Below, in pieces: positions 46,653 to 59,109 of a DNA stretch of 64,000 bases (position 1 is its first letter; each line of letters begins with the position of its first letter). Location: the NCBI RefSeq assembly GCF_004027225.2, contig NC_044278.2:6386001-6450000 (forward strand), given 5' to 3'. The notes under the pieces were generated by a model. It did no database searches. It worked only from the letters and a program-made list of their open reading frames with translations, and was not told the origin of the DNA. A program made the translations under genes and the position numbers. The stretch is from Strigops habroptila. Taxonomy: Eukaryota > Chordata > Aves > Psittaciformes > Psittacidae.

Positions 46653-49600
46653 GTAGGATATCACTGTGCTGCATTGTTTGACCATCTGTGATATGTTTTC
46701 CCCCAAGTACTTTGTTAACTCCCAAGTGTTATTTAGGCAAAAGGCTTTGCATAATTTCATCTGTATTTTTAGTCTTTTACCTCTTAGAACGTAATTGGTT
46801 CAATTAAAGCTATTAATGCCTGTGGTGTAATTGCATTTTGTGGAGTTACAAACTGGTGTTAGAAAGTGCTGCCCGTTAGAATTTTCCACTATAACAATAT
46901 GCATGGCTTACTATATTTTACCAGCCCCTGCAACTGCCTCTGTAATCTACTGACTATGTAGTCCTCAGTGAAAGCTTTTTTTGAGTAATTCAATTTATAG
47001 AGTAAGTAAAAAAATGTACCAATGCACAGCTTCAGTCTTTATTCTGATAAGTGTTTCAAACAGAACACTGATTTGTTCAGCTAGACAAAATACTGGCCAT
47101 AGTGCTTGGACGTAGGTATGGGTTGAGAGAGAGAAGATCCCATTTCTTCTTAAGTGTTGGTGAGGTTTTGCTTCAGAAGACTGGAACATCTACTCAGTGG
47201 CTTTATAGCTGGATCAGTTAAAAAGATGTCTGTCAACTGGGTTTCTAGTAGTGTACTTAGAGCCATTCACGCATACAAAAGGGAAATACTGGCCATTCTC
47301 CTGTCTGTATCTATCTAATATCAGATCATGCTGCTCTATGGTTTAGTTTATTGGGGTTTATTTTTTTTCCTATTTTAAGAGATGCACAGTGGTAGGTACT
47401 TGACTAAGGTATTGAAAATTAAAAGATGGCTGAGTAGGAAGGCAGCTGTTGGGATCTAGTAAGTTTGGGAATGGAGGTTGAAGAGTGACCCACCAGAAAT
47501 CCTAGTTTTAGGTGATGATGGGGATGGGCAAAGGCTGGAGTAAGATCTGTCACAGAATTAACACAACTGCTGTATATCATCTGCTAACTCAGAAAACCTG
47601 GGTTTTCCTTTTCTGTTTTGTTTCATATGGAGGGGGAGTGGGGAGAGGGTTGGCATCCCATAAGTCCACGTGACTTCTGCTGAAGTACTCAGAAATATTT
47701 TAGAGCCTTATAGAAACCAATACCTGTCAATTTAATGGAATATATTCTTCTGCATTATGGTAGCCTTTAGAAGGCTCTTGTGCATTAGGATTGCTAACCC
47801 TGACTGCATCATTGATGACTTTGAAGTTTTAAGTCTGTGAGGAAGGCCAGTATACACCTAGCATATGTATATCTGGTCATAGTCTTCATCAGAAGATTTG
47901 AATTGGCGACTGCCTTAATAGCTCCTAGCTTTACAAAAAGGCAGGAAAGTATTAGGATGTAGGTGCTGCATTTTTTATTAGCAAGGCAGTTGCCTCTGTG
48001 TACGTATTAAAGCTAAGTACTGTCTGAAGAACTCCCTCAGCTCTGTTATGTAGTGTTAGCATGACTGAGGATATTGGATGGGCTCTGAGAATTTGCCCAG
48101 AATTTTAAAGCAGTAGGTTATGTGAGCAGGAATCTGGTTACTGTCTCATTGCAATAGTGAGGAAAAGCTTTGTCTTGCTGGATGCTTTAAATTCAAGTAG
48201 TTATGCATGTTTCTTTACTACTTGCAAGCTGTAAAGAAAACTTTCTTATTATGGAGGACTGTGTTAAATTGACATCCTATCCCATGAAGATGCTTTTCTC
48301 CCCCTGTTCATTTTCAGCATTTATGTAAACATGCTTTTTATTTCCTCTCCGTCTCCCTGTTACCTTCTATTTACTCCCATTGTGCCTTCTAATCCTAGCT
48401 GCTCCTTCATCTTCTGTCTTCCACAAAAGAAGCTCTTTTTCACTTGTGCAGTGTCAGAGATCTAAAACTGCTCACTCATGCATCAGTTTACTTTGTACTT
48501 CTGGAACTTTACCTCATACAGTTATTCATTAGCTTAAAAAGAAAATAATGTCTTAAGGCAATGCGTCAAGTGTAACAAGATCAGGTTTTTGTGTTTAAAA
48601 CATGAGCTTTCCTCTGGAAAAAAATATTCTGCAAACATTATTTTGCTATAGTATGGCTGCTGCTTCCCCAAGTATCTGGCAATATGACATTCCCATAGCA
48701 CCTCACCTTATCAGATCGTAAGGCCGATTATTAGAGGTGATAGCTGACCATGTTGTGAGGAATAGGCTTTAAGTTGCTTAGAACAACAGTCTGTTTTGCC
48801 TCATGTTGCTGTTGGAAGCACCTTACCAGTGAATGTTATCTGGACTTTATTTGCAGTTAAATTCTAGCGTAGGCCCTTGATCTCTCAGATGTCTGAAGAC
48901 CTGTCGAATGACCCAGATCAACTAGTCCCCTTACGTGAACATCATGAAACTGTTCCGTTAATCTGGATATTTCTAATGCTAAATTTATTTTAACATACTC
49001 TTTCGGTATACTTAAAGGGGAGGAGTGGAGAGGATAGAATAAGCCTTCCTGACAATTTCTTTAATCGTGCAGCTTCGATTCTGCTGACTGATGTTACTTG
49101 AAGGTGGAGATAGCTCCAGTGCTTTTTATTTGACACACTCTTTTCTTTGGAGCTGTTGCTCAGGCATAGTATACTTCTGTTTTCCTCATATCCTTGCTGT
49201 TCTGGGGTGCTGTGTTGCCAAGCTTTGTGCTACCATATCTGCCCTTGTGCTTAGAGTTAGGAGGAGAAAATAAGTTCACAGTGGGGCATGACGTTCCAGT
49301 AAAGGGTGGACCTGTTCTCTCCAAAGTAGGAGTGCTACTGCTAAAAGGTTGTGCTAAGCTCAAAAAAAATGTAGCCTACATCTGCAAAAGGAATTAAGTG
49401 ATACTCAGTCACACAAGATTAACTTCTAAGTTAATTCATGGAATAGAAAATGTGGATTTCAGCCGTTGTTACATGAACTAGTCTTGCATTCGTTGCATGA
49501 TCTGTCTCCATTTGTGTGTTACACAGCCCTTAAAGGGAGGTTGGGATCTGTGTCCTCCCACTTCCAGGTGACACTGGTATGAGATGCCAAAGTAAGGATG

Positions 49601-52600
49601 ATGTCCTTTATGGTAGGAGTAGAGAAGTGGAAAAATCCTGCTAATGTCATACTTCAGGAGAGTGTGGATTTCAGGTTTATCAGTATTTCTTCTTTAATTC
49701 CTCCCACTGAAAGCCAAACGTCTACCTTTTTGGTCAAGAAAAGGTTTATAGGAATGTGGATAGACTAACATACACAAACACACCTTGTAGGACTTGAATG
49801 GTGGTTAATTACCATCACAAAGCTGATGTGCGACTGGAGGAGACTTACTTTGCCATTTCTGGGCAATGTTTACAGTCTGATCTTTATTTGCACTCGTCTT
49901 CTTCAAGAGTGAGCTGATAGAGAGGGCTCCCTCGGAGACATTGTATTGGGACAAGTTAAGATAATCTTGTAGCGCTGATCACAAATAGATGTAGGTAGTT
50001 TATTACAGTTAATATGTTTGGGGTCTTTTTTTTGACGAAACAGTGCATTAGATGGTCGTTAAACTCTGTGCCAACTGTGTGTGTGGGGTCAGACTTCTGC
50101 TTTGAGGGCACTCTCTTTTCCCGAGTGTGTCACTGACAGGCAGGCTACATACATGTGCAGGATGTGTGCCTCAGGCATTCCCCATACTCACACGTGAGCG
50201 GGATGTCATCATCAGATGTAAGGTTTTGGATGTATAAGCGTTTGATAGCATGCTTTGGAGGAAAGGCAGGATGGTCAGGGGAAACTGTCTAAAAGACACC
50301 TATTAAAATAATGCTGAGTTACTGTATGTTTTAAATGAAAACATGCTGCGCTACCACAACAGTTTAGAAATTGCCCATCTAGAATGAATTCATTGCATAA
50401 ACATGGGAGTCAGCAGCCCATTTTAGCAGCTTTAGGGGACATCCTGATTGTACTGTACCTGCTATTCCAGCAAAAAAAAATATAAAATATTAGAAGTTTA
50501 ATAAATTATGTTGCATGTGCCAGGCTTAAGCAGATTCCTTGGGTATTTTATGCTGTCTAAAATGCCCTTGGAAATCCCTGTTTATGCAAGCGAGTCTTAC
50601 TGTTAACATCGTTGTTCGATACCTGTTGTGGTAGATATCCACAATATAAATGTTTGTGGTTTGATAGGGATTGGTAAGGTGTAAATTAATGAATGCTTTC
50701 CATTCTAAGACTTATACAGCTCATTTTGAAATCATGAATGTTAGCTTGCTTTCAGCAAGCTTTAATTTGTCCTGCACGAACAGTTCTTCCTTCCAAATGC
50801 CACTCCTCTAGGAAATTAGGAAAGTTGAATAGAAATGTCAAGTGTTGCATACTGCTTTGGTGCGCCAGCGTTTTTGAGAAAATTTGGGCAGCATGCCGGT
50901 CGCAAATACTTGCACAATAGCTTTGTATTGTTGCACAACCAGTAGCAATGACTCCGCACAGAAGCATTTGTGAAATCGTAGACGCAATAGTTTGCGACAG
51001 GAGCTGGTACAGGGGCTCTCCAGAGGTTAGAGCTAAAATCCACCTTTTTTGAGAAGTAGAACTTGGGGAGAACCACTGAAAGTATCACAATCTGCATATT
51101 TGGTACACAGAGGTAAGAACTCGAGGCAGGTAAATACTTATTGTCAGTTATCAAGTCCTTCCTCAGTTTGTATTTCGATTGGACTTGTCATCTGATGTTA
51201 CCTCCTCTCTGTCGCACCCTTCTGCACTTGCCCTCCTCATCTCCCTAAAACCCTGAACGTTCCTAGGAGAAATATAGGAGAAATGGGGGAAAAATCCCTC
51301 CTTTGTAAGAGGGGAAGGAACAGAGCTGAAAAAAGACATGCTTTACAACTTTAGGGTCTGTTTAGACTACAGGGGTTTTATATCAGTGTGTTAAAAGAAT
51401 GGAGAACAAGGTAAAACTTCTGCATGCTGTATGAGCCAGGCGACTCATCTACTGTCTGAACAAACATCCTCTCTCTCAGTTGACATGAACTCACTTTAAC
51501 TTAATCTTTGGAAAGCTTGTGCATTATCCTATCTTTCAAGTTCAATAGGTGGATAGTGTTTGTACTAAAATATTTCAGTTTTCAAGAGTTAACAGTATGT
51601 GTCCAGTACTGGCAACGGTACGGGCTCTATGGATGTGTGCACGAGGCTTTCCTATGAAGCATAGTCTGTTGGCAAAGGTTTTTCATTTTCCTTTCTTTCA
51701 ATATGGATCAGATGTATGCTGTAAATTTGTCTTTCTCACTGAAAGAGGAAATGATTTGGAAAAGCACAGCTTAAAAAAATTACCAGTGTACCAGTAACTT
51801 CAAGTTTTTCGTCTTCTAAGTAGCGTGGTGGCAGCACTATCTTCTCCCACTTGTCCCCATTTTTTTCAGTTAGGGTGCTACCCTCTTTGCTTCCTTCTTT
51901 CTTCAGCTCTTGCTTCTTTCTTGCCACTAGCTAGAGCTGTTTTGAGCAACATCAGGTACTTGTGGGAACTCGAATTAATTTCAGCATGTAGCACCGGTAG
52001 GAAAATAATCTTTTCAGTGACAAACTCCAAAGGGATGGGGGAGAGACTGCAGCAAAGCGTAGCATTTAGATTAGCTGCTTTGGGCTGTATCCATTGTCTA
52101 AGCAGCTTTTCCCCTTTCTTAAAGAAAGCATATCAAAATAGACCTTATTCTCTGTTTTTTCAGGCAGTAAGGGAGAAAGCCTGAAGTGATGCAGCGTGTC
52201 TAAAAAGGCAGTTAAAGTAGCAGTTTGGTACTGGTGACAGTATCAGGAAGGTTGGTGTTTGCCCTCTTTCCTCTGGTCCCTGCCCTCCTTCCCTAAAAAG
52301 AGGGCGTAAAAAAGAGGGAATCCCTTAAACTTTGGAGAGGGAAGCCTGTGCCTGGGCTGCGTGGAGATGTTGCCACTTGATCTTCAGGTAGTTTCTTAGT
52401 CTGTGCAAAATTCAAGATAGGTGGTTGTATCTTAGCCTTGTGGTGTAAAGGTTTTGATTTGAGCGTGAAAGCTAGCTTTTCCTTTGCTGTTCAGCTTCCT
52501 CTATAGCTTTTGGTTGGGGAAAATACATAAACATGCTAATAAAGAATTAATAAAGATATTAATTGCACTATATGTACTCAATGCACAAGTGTATATATAC

Positions 52601-53201
52601 ACATACAGCGCTTTGAGGAATTTCTAGCCAGTGTGTGTAGATCTGGAGGTCCCTGGAAAGTTTAGCTATGGCTTATGGAATTCATTGTCTTGATCTATGT
52701 CATATTTGATATGAGTTTTCGAAGAAGAGTTCTTTAATGCTTAATTTTATAAACATCTGAAAGGTTTTTTCAGAATATTGCTGCTTTATTTTAATCCTGT
52801 TTACAACAATTTGAGAGTATTAAGAAAAAAAATATCATCAGGCTCCAAGCAATCTCTTTTTTTAAATAGCAGAAAACAGATTTTTAATAGTAATGCTATT
52901 GCAGTGTGATTATAGTGATTAGTTCTTTCAGACAGGAAATTAGAAATAATACTTGTTAGCATTTAGATTTATTTCCCAAATGGCTTTGTATTTTCTTTGT
53001 ATCATCAAAAAAATTCTGGACAGAAAAATCTTTTCCTACCTATTTCTCACTTGTTATCCTAAAATAAAGAAATGCCTTCATAAATCTGATTGTTACTTCA
53101 CTTAAACACTGTAAATTAAGTAAAACCACCTCAAAACTGAAGGCTACCCCTTCATCTCCCTCCCCTGCCCTCACAGTTTTAGATGCCACATAATTTTGAT
53201 G

Positions 53202-53311
53202 GTTATATATAGGACTTTCCTATATATAGTTATATAGTCCTATATAGTTATATATAGGACTTTCCTATATATAGTTATATAGTCCTATATAGTTATATAT
53301 AGGACTTTCCT
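53202..53311. repeat. 45-bp palindrome-rich tandem repeat, 2.4 perfect copies
   Basis: The 45-base unit, starting GTTATATATAGGACTTTCCT, repeats twice exactly (53202-53246, 53247-53291), followed by the first 20 bases of a third copy. Within the unit ATATAGGA and TCCTATAT face each other across three bases (CTT), and TATATAGTTATATA is nearly self-complementary, so each unit can form hairpins or a cruciform. Perfect identity indicates a recent, probably length-polymorphic minisatellite. Confidence 0.95.
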
Positions 53312-54348
53312 CAAAAGCTCAAGGTGCTGATGGATACTAACTCTATTAGCTGGCATGATGCTGAAGGGGCCTTCAATTATAATGTCAGTGTATGAAAGTG
53401 TAAAGTATGAAAGGTGTATTTCTTTCATGTTACTAAGGTAGAACATGATAAAAAGCTCAAGTTTGCAGGAGGAGGATAAGACTGGTGGAGGTTAGAGATG
53501 TTAACTACCAGGCTTAATTTATAGAGTGATAATGCCAGGTACCGACATTATGTGGGGGAATTTAGCTGTGTTACTTGTATATAAATTCCATCCCTCTGTC
53601 CCCAGAACTTGCCATGAAGTGAATGCTGGTTCATAGTGAGCTATCTCTTCTCTGATTTTAAGATTATTTTTGTTTTCGGAGGCAGATGTGTGCGTCTTAT
53701 GGCTCAAGATGACACATAAGCTAGTTTCAAACTCATTTTGTCCTCACAGACCGGCATGTGGTCGGTTCTCATGCAGTGACTGGCTATTCATGCTGATGTT
53801 CAGGCTTCTCAAGCTTTAAGTGTGAGGCCCAGCAGAGCAGATAGGCCCTGTTCAATGTCACTAGCTCTTAAATTACGCTGCCATCTGCAAGGCTCCTAGT
53901 ATGGTGTGTTTCAACAGGTTTCATGCATGTATTGTTTAAACTTAAGCTGCTTATCTTAATTTTTTTCAGTCAGATGATAAAAACCCACAAGTTGCTTGAT
54001 AGCGATTAAGTTCTTAGTGGCAGCAGAAGACTCAATCTATAAATTTTACTATTCAAAAATACACTTTATTTTCTGAGGAAATCAATCTGCTTTTTCCATG
54101 ACCTGATGAAAAGTACTGTTCATAGTACAGAAGTTAACCTAGTCCTTGACACCTTAACAGGTAGAAGGTGTCTGTAGGTTCCACAGTTGGTAAAATTAAG
54201 AGCAGCACAGTCAGTTTGCGTATGGAGATACATGTATTTCCACTAAAACTTGTGAATTCTGGGAATGGTGTGTGTGTGGGGGGGGAAAATGGGGGAAATT
54301 AAAGACCACCTCCCCCCAGTCCCACAAAGTTTATGTATATACACAATA

Positions 54349-54365
54349 ATATATATATATATATA
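54349..54365. repeat. (AT)n microsatellite
   Basis: Seventeen bases of uninterrupted AT alternation. Short, likely polymorphic, no other content. Confidence 0.85.
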
Positions 54366-54654
54366 AAAAACAGTAAGGAAATCTTAAGGTAAAATGCAGC
54401 TGCTACTTCCAGGATGGGATGTGGTTGCCGTGCTCGGAATCTGCCCTGTAATAGTTGCCCAGGCAACCCTGCAACTCTTGGCATGTGATAAGAGAAACTG
54501 AATGGAGTGTGGAGCGGAGCGAAAGCCCCGCAGCCAGGCTCTGTTATACTGTCTGCAGGAGCGGGAATGTGAAGGCACCATGTACTGATAAACCTCCCAG
54601 CAGCTGCCAAACAAGCAAACTAGATTTGTGTTTCTAAAAGCAAAGCGAGAGAAT

Positions 54655-55440
54655 GTTAAACCAGTAAGTTACAAAGTGTGTATGACTAGAGTCACTCAAG
54701 CTCCGTAGGCATGGAGGTGAAAAATGGAAACTTGTGTTACTATGGAAAAGCCCGATGGATTAGAGTCTGGTTTTGTATCGCTTAAAGCTTGTTTTTGCAG
54801 ACAGTACCTTACCATCGGCAATCTCCGAACCTTATCCTGTCACAAACTTGTATTTTGTATAATAAAAGACTTCGGCTGAAGTCCATTTTGTGCACGTCTC
54901 TGGAGACTTGAGTATTTCAGATAAGGGGTTTGGCTTGGTGATGCTGTCAGTGCAGGTCCCTGCTTAGGTTGGTGGAATCCCTACCCTTTAATTTGGTGGG
55001 CTGTCCAGTAGGGTCCCCATAATGGAACGCAGATGGGCTGGTTGGGCGCAAAGGTTTTGTCTTTCTTGGGAAACTGGCCGGCTGGTCAAATATAAAGGGT
55101 TTGAGGAAAACCCCCTTGTAATGTGACAGTATTGGCGTGCGGGACAAATTTGGACAAGAAGGTGCAAGCACTACACAATCTTTAGACATAAACTATTGAC
55201 CAAGTCTGAACCTAGGATTGGGTCCAGCTTCACCCAGCTCCTCTAAAACCTGAGAATCGGCCGGAAAGCAAGGGGGTCCTTTCTGAACCTTGTGACTCAA
55301 TGGGAGGGTCTCCCTAACACATCTTGTCCACTGGCCTAAGGTAACCACCTTTTCTGTGACAGACATGAAAAGCTTTACTAAAAGATTAGGTGCCTGAATA
55401 GACCTAATGATTCTTCTCACTTGAAATTTAGCAAATTTGG
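54655..55440 (+). mobile_element. Possible gammaretrovirus-like (ERV class I) LTR 3' part, primer-binding site and leader remnant
   Basis: Around 54985-55008 the sequence CTTTAATTTGGTGGGCTGTC closely resembles the LTR/primer-binding-site junction of gammaretroviruses using proline tRNA (CTTTCATTTGGGGGCTCGTC-type), with the TGG at 54994. Upstream at 54861 lies AATAAA, followed at once by a perfect 6-bp stem with a 4-base loop (GACTTC/GAAGTC, 54868-54883), in the position expected for the R region. A TGTTAAACC word at 54655 could be the LTR start, giving about 335 bp. Downstream DNA to about 55440 has an odd GC-richer composition and could be leader or gag debris, but no intact gag motif is readable. 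The minus-strand frames at 54947-55189 and 55193-55420 are probably shadows. The element is inferred from these signals together, and no second LTR was found in the window. Confidence 0.35.
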
Positions 55441-57236
55441 ATCTAAATAGCGCTTGGATATCAACTATTTTAGCACAGCCAGTAAACCAGGAATGTTGTT
55501 ACTGCACAATAACAATGACTGGATTAAAATACCTTTGCCTTCTGAATAGGCTCTCTTTTGGACCATGAAGTTATGGACTGAGTATTATAAGATAGCGAGT
55601 GATGTCTTTGAGTGTGACTATTGCCCATTGTGTATTTTGGTCAAGCTATTTGGTTTTTTTGCTTAACAGTTAATAGCAGAAACAATTACATAAGCAATAA
55701 ACACACTTTCTTTAATACTAGAAGCAAAAAATATGACTGAGCTATGGGCCTTTGAATTGCAGAACAAGAAGTGAGGCATCACCTTCCATAATATCATAAA
55801 TAATGTATTGTCATCAAAGTAGGCATCAGACTGAGCTTTCAGTAACAGCCATGGTCCACTCTGAGTGGTTTCCAACTTAAAATGGAGATAGCTAAAGTGG
55901 CAGTTATGTCCACTAAGTGTCATTGTAGAACACTTTGACAGTAATGACTTCTGACAGAAACATCTCAGAGACCCTACAGAGGTAGGAAATGCCAGGTCTG
56001 TCAAGACTGATGCTTTTCCAGATATCCCTCTGAACAGCTTGTTCGTCCTTACATAGTGGGGATCAGCGTAGTTTGCTGCAAATCCAGTACCTGTCAGTTG
56101 ATGTTGTTCAATTATAACAGTGTTTTCTCAGATATGCTTAGTCAGTTGCATTGCTTGTCAGGGAAATCAGAGAAGGGATGTATTGAAGTAGAAAGTCCAT
56201 AGAAAGTAGAAAATGTCCACAGAAAGACATTGCTAATGTAGCATACAATGGTGGTAAAGTGATTGTACAGTGAATACAGTTCATAGGTGCAAGAGCGTGC
56301 TTTTGATAATACATATTGTTGCTGGTGTCCACTGGAACCCAAACAAAACATGTAGTGATGAATTCCTTGGTCGAATGGCATCTACACTAAGGACACTTGC
56401 AGCAAAAAGGATATGGCTCACCAGTAGCATTTGTTAATATGCAAAGCACAAGCACTTTTGATGTAAACCTGGTTTTAGAACGATAGTCTTTGCATTTTGA
56501 AAGGTTAGAGACAGCTTCTAGGTACTTGTGTAAGTCCTCTAGATGTTGTGACTGACTGAATACAAACTGCCACCATGCTTGTGCAACTTGTGGATTTTAG
56601 TAAAGAGGAAACAAATTGGGCTTCAGGTATTTGGTTTTACTGGTTACTGTGGGTCATCAATTTCAAAGGCTGCTCCTTGTTATTGTTGGCTTGTCAGCAG
56701 CATATATATATACAGTTGGCTGTTTAATTGTAAAAATGGCACTGAGATTTCTTCACAGATAGTTTTTCTTAATGAGGTTTGTCCCATACAAGCAACAACA
56801 TTTATTCTGTGCTAAGTAATGGGACATTAGTAAACTACAATGACTTTCCAATTTTTTTTTGACTTTGTCCAAACTAAGTTTCATCTGTTCAGTCCTTGTT
56901 CAAAAAAACCCAGATGTGCTGAGAAAGTTAAGATATCGTCCATATTCTGTTTTCTAAGTTTTTCTTCGTCATCTTTACCAGACTTTGTGGGTTGTCTGAC
57001 AGGAACTGTAAGAAATCCAGGGATTTCTCAGAGAGGAGAAGGCTTTCAGACTCTAGAACCTTTTATGATATTCATTCTGTGAATATTACTCCATGATAGC
57101 TGTCAGACAACACGGTGCTTACCATCATGCCTGTTACAGCAGTTAATATAAACTCAATATATATGCCTTGTGGAGTTGAACAGTTATATGTTTTAGCCTT
57201 TGGTATTCCATAAATCAAGGGCCATAGTGATGGTGA

Positions 57237-57809
57237 CTAGTTGAGAAGAAGCAAGAGAATGAACACCAGAAATTGCTTGTTCTGTGTTCTGACTGGGGGG
57301 GATTTTTCTGTAGTGTTACTCCTGGTATTTCCAGTGAGTGCTGCTAGTTGGAACAGGATGGTGAGACAGAACTGTGATAGAGAAACAATGACATAAAACC
57401 TTAAAATTACTAAAGCAGCTTGTTTACCACCTGGATGGAGTGATTGAGAGCTGATGCTTGCTTTCTTCTGGTGCAGAGATACGTCATGTTGGCCTGATGG
57501 CTCCAAACCCATCTTTGACTTTTCTGATGATGCAAGAGCATAAGTGATGATTGGGAGAAAAATGATAAGCTTTTTTGTTGGGAGACCTGTGGTTCTATGG
57601 AATCTGTTTTGCTGAAGTTTTTGGTTCTCAAGTGTCAATGTAAAGAAAATACTCAATCCCCTGCAACTTGTAAATGGCTTTTCTGGCTTTGTAAAGCTTT
57701 GTGCAGAATAGGCTGTCCAAGACTGAGATTTCATGAACAGCCGTGTTGGCGAAGATGGTGAAAAACAGTTTAAGTCAAGAGTGTTCAGGGTCTCACTGTG
57801 ATTCATCAT
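57237..57809 (-). other. Unassigned 190-codon open frame, antisense within intron 1
   Basis: An ATG-initiated frame of 190 codons with the stop near 57237 is the longest non-GC-rich, non-repeat frame in the window. The predicted product is Ser/Thr/Leu-rich with a hydrophobic segment near residues 130-150 and another at the extreme C-terminus. No domain or motif is recognised, there is no CpG or TATA-like promoter at its 5' end, and codon choice does not look selected. By a rough estimate one frame this long could arise by chance in 64 kb of this composition. A fragment of an old retrocopy remains possible. Confidence 0.15.
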
Positions 57810-58809
57810 GGGTGGCTGTCCTGCTGTGGTTTGCCTTCCCCTACAGAAGGGAAGAGGTATTGTAGAAATCTCAATTCAGAGCAATATGAGCTTTCACCTG
57901 GTAGTATAAAAATCTAATAGTCTGTAAGATATAAACAGGAATCTACAAAACAGGAGAGATGGCAGTAGTGTCGTACATGTGTTCTGGCAATGAATGCATC
58001 ATTTGCTAGGTTAGAGGCTTTGGATTAAGATTTTCTTTTCTCCTGTTATTTCTCTTTATACTCTTACATCAACTGATCCACTTGTAAACTATGAAAGAAA
58101 CTGTAAGGAAATTGATACACATACAAAGAAAATGAATTCAAGCTTAGGGGAGGTGTATGTGATTGCCAGTAATCTAAGATATATTAGAAAGCTTTGGTAT
58201 TTGCAGTACTTGCAGTATTTCTGTCATTATCTGCATTGCTGTTTTTATGTATCTTACCATGTACTTTGGGGGGTATTTTAAGCAGAACAAGTTTCAGTAG
58301 ATGTAAAGTACTAAATATTCACAGAGCAATTCTGGTTGGATGTGACCTCTGGATGCTATGTGTGTCCCAGCCTCCTGCTCAGAACCAGGTCAGTGTTGAA
58401 TTGGGACTGGATCGTTGAGGATTTTGTTCTCTTGGGAGTCAAACTTAAAGGGATAACAATTCTGCACCATCTCTGGGGCCCTGCTCCTAAGGGTTGTTTT
58501 TTTATTCTTCTAATAAAACGGGTGCCAAGTAGGCAATTCTTGCATGTGTTTTACACTAAAGTGTCTCATCTTATACCAATTCGGATGACAATTGATGAAG
58601 ACTTCTAACTGGCGTTAGATGCTAATGTACATGTAGCCTTGAAGCTGAACACAAGTTCAAGTTCTCCAGAAGAAGAAAAGGTTTAAGTATGGAATTTCTT
58701 GGGGGTTATATACAGTTTACAGGTTATAGATTTATTTATGGAATACTAAATACCCAAGCTACTCTGATGTAATGAATACATTGTGACAAAACCCACATGT
58801 TAATTCTTT

Positions 58810-59109
58810 GTGTACCTAACTATTTTTTTCTTCTTCCATGATGCCTCAAAAGTCACTACCAGCTTTATTCTTGATGCATATCTCATAAATGAAGAGGTTA
58901 ATTTCCTGACAGAATGTGAACACCTAAAGTCGTTGGCTCATAATTTTCCTCCTCTGTTATTCCCTTGTGCTGGTACATATCAAGTTGACCCCAAATTAGG
59001 AGGCTGTGCTTCAGCTGTGGCTGAAGCTTTGGGACTAACCTGTTGTCCTTCTTGGCTTCAGTTTGTAGGCTTTACTTTGGCAGCTCTCCAAGCTGAGAAT
59101 TGGAGCTAG
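58810..59109 (+). other. Unassigned open frame after a pyrimidine-rich tract
   Basis: The frame is open for 99 codons to TAG and has no ATG at its start (the 5' end is GTG). It follows a strong polypyrimidine run (58821-58836) and an AG at 58849-58850 that would suit a splice acceptor. The product would be Leu/Ala/Cys-containing with no motif I recognise. It is kept only as a candidate terminal exon in intron 1. Confidence 0.15.

Noticed and set aside
54947..55420. Two adjacent minus-strand frames of 80 and 75 codons considered as a small gene
   Set aside because: They lie opposite the proposed retroviral leader, lack a recognisable motif and are better explained as shadows of that GC-richer remnant.
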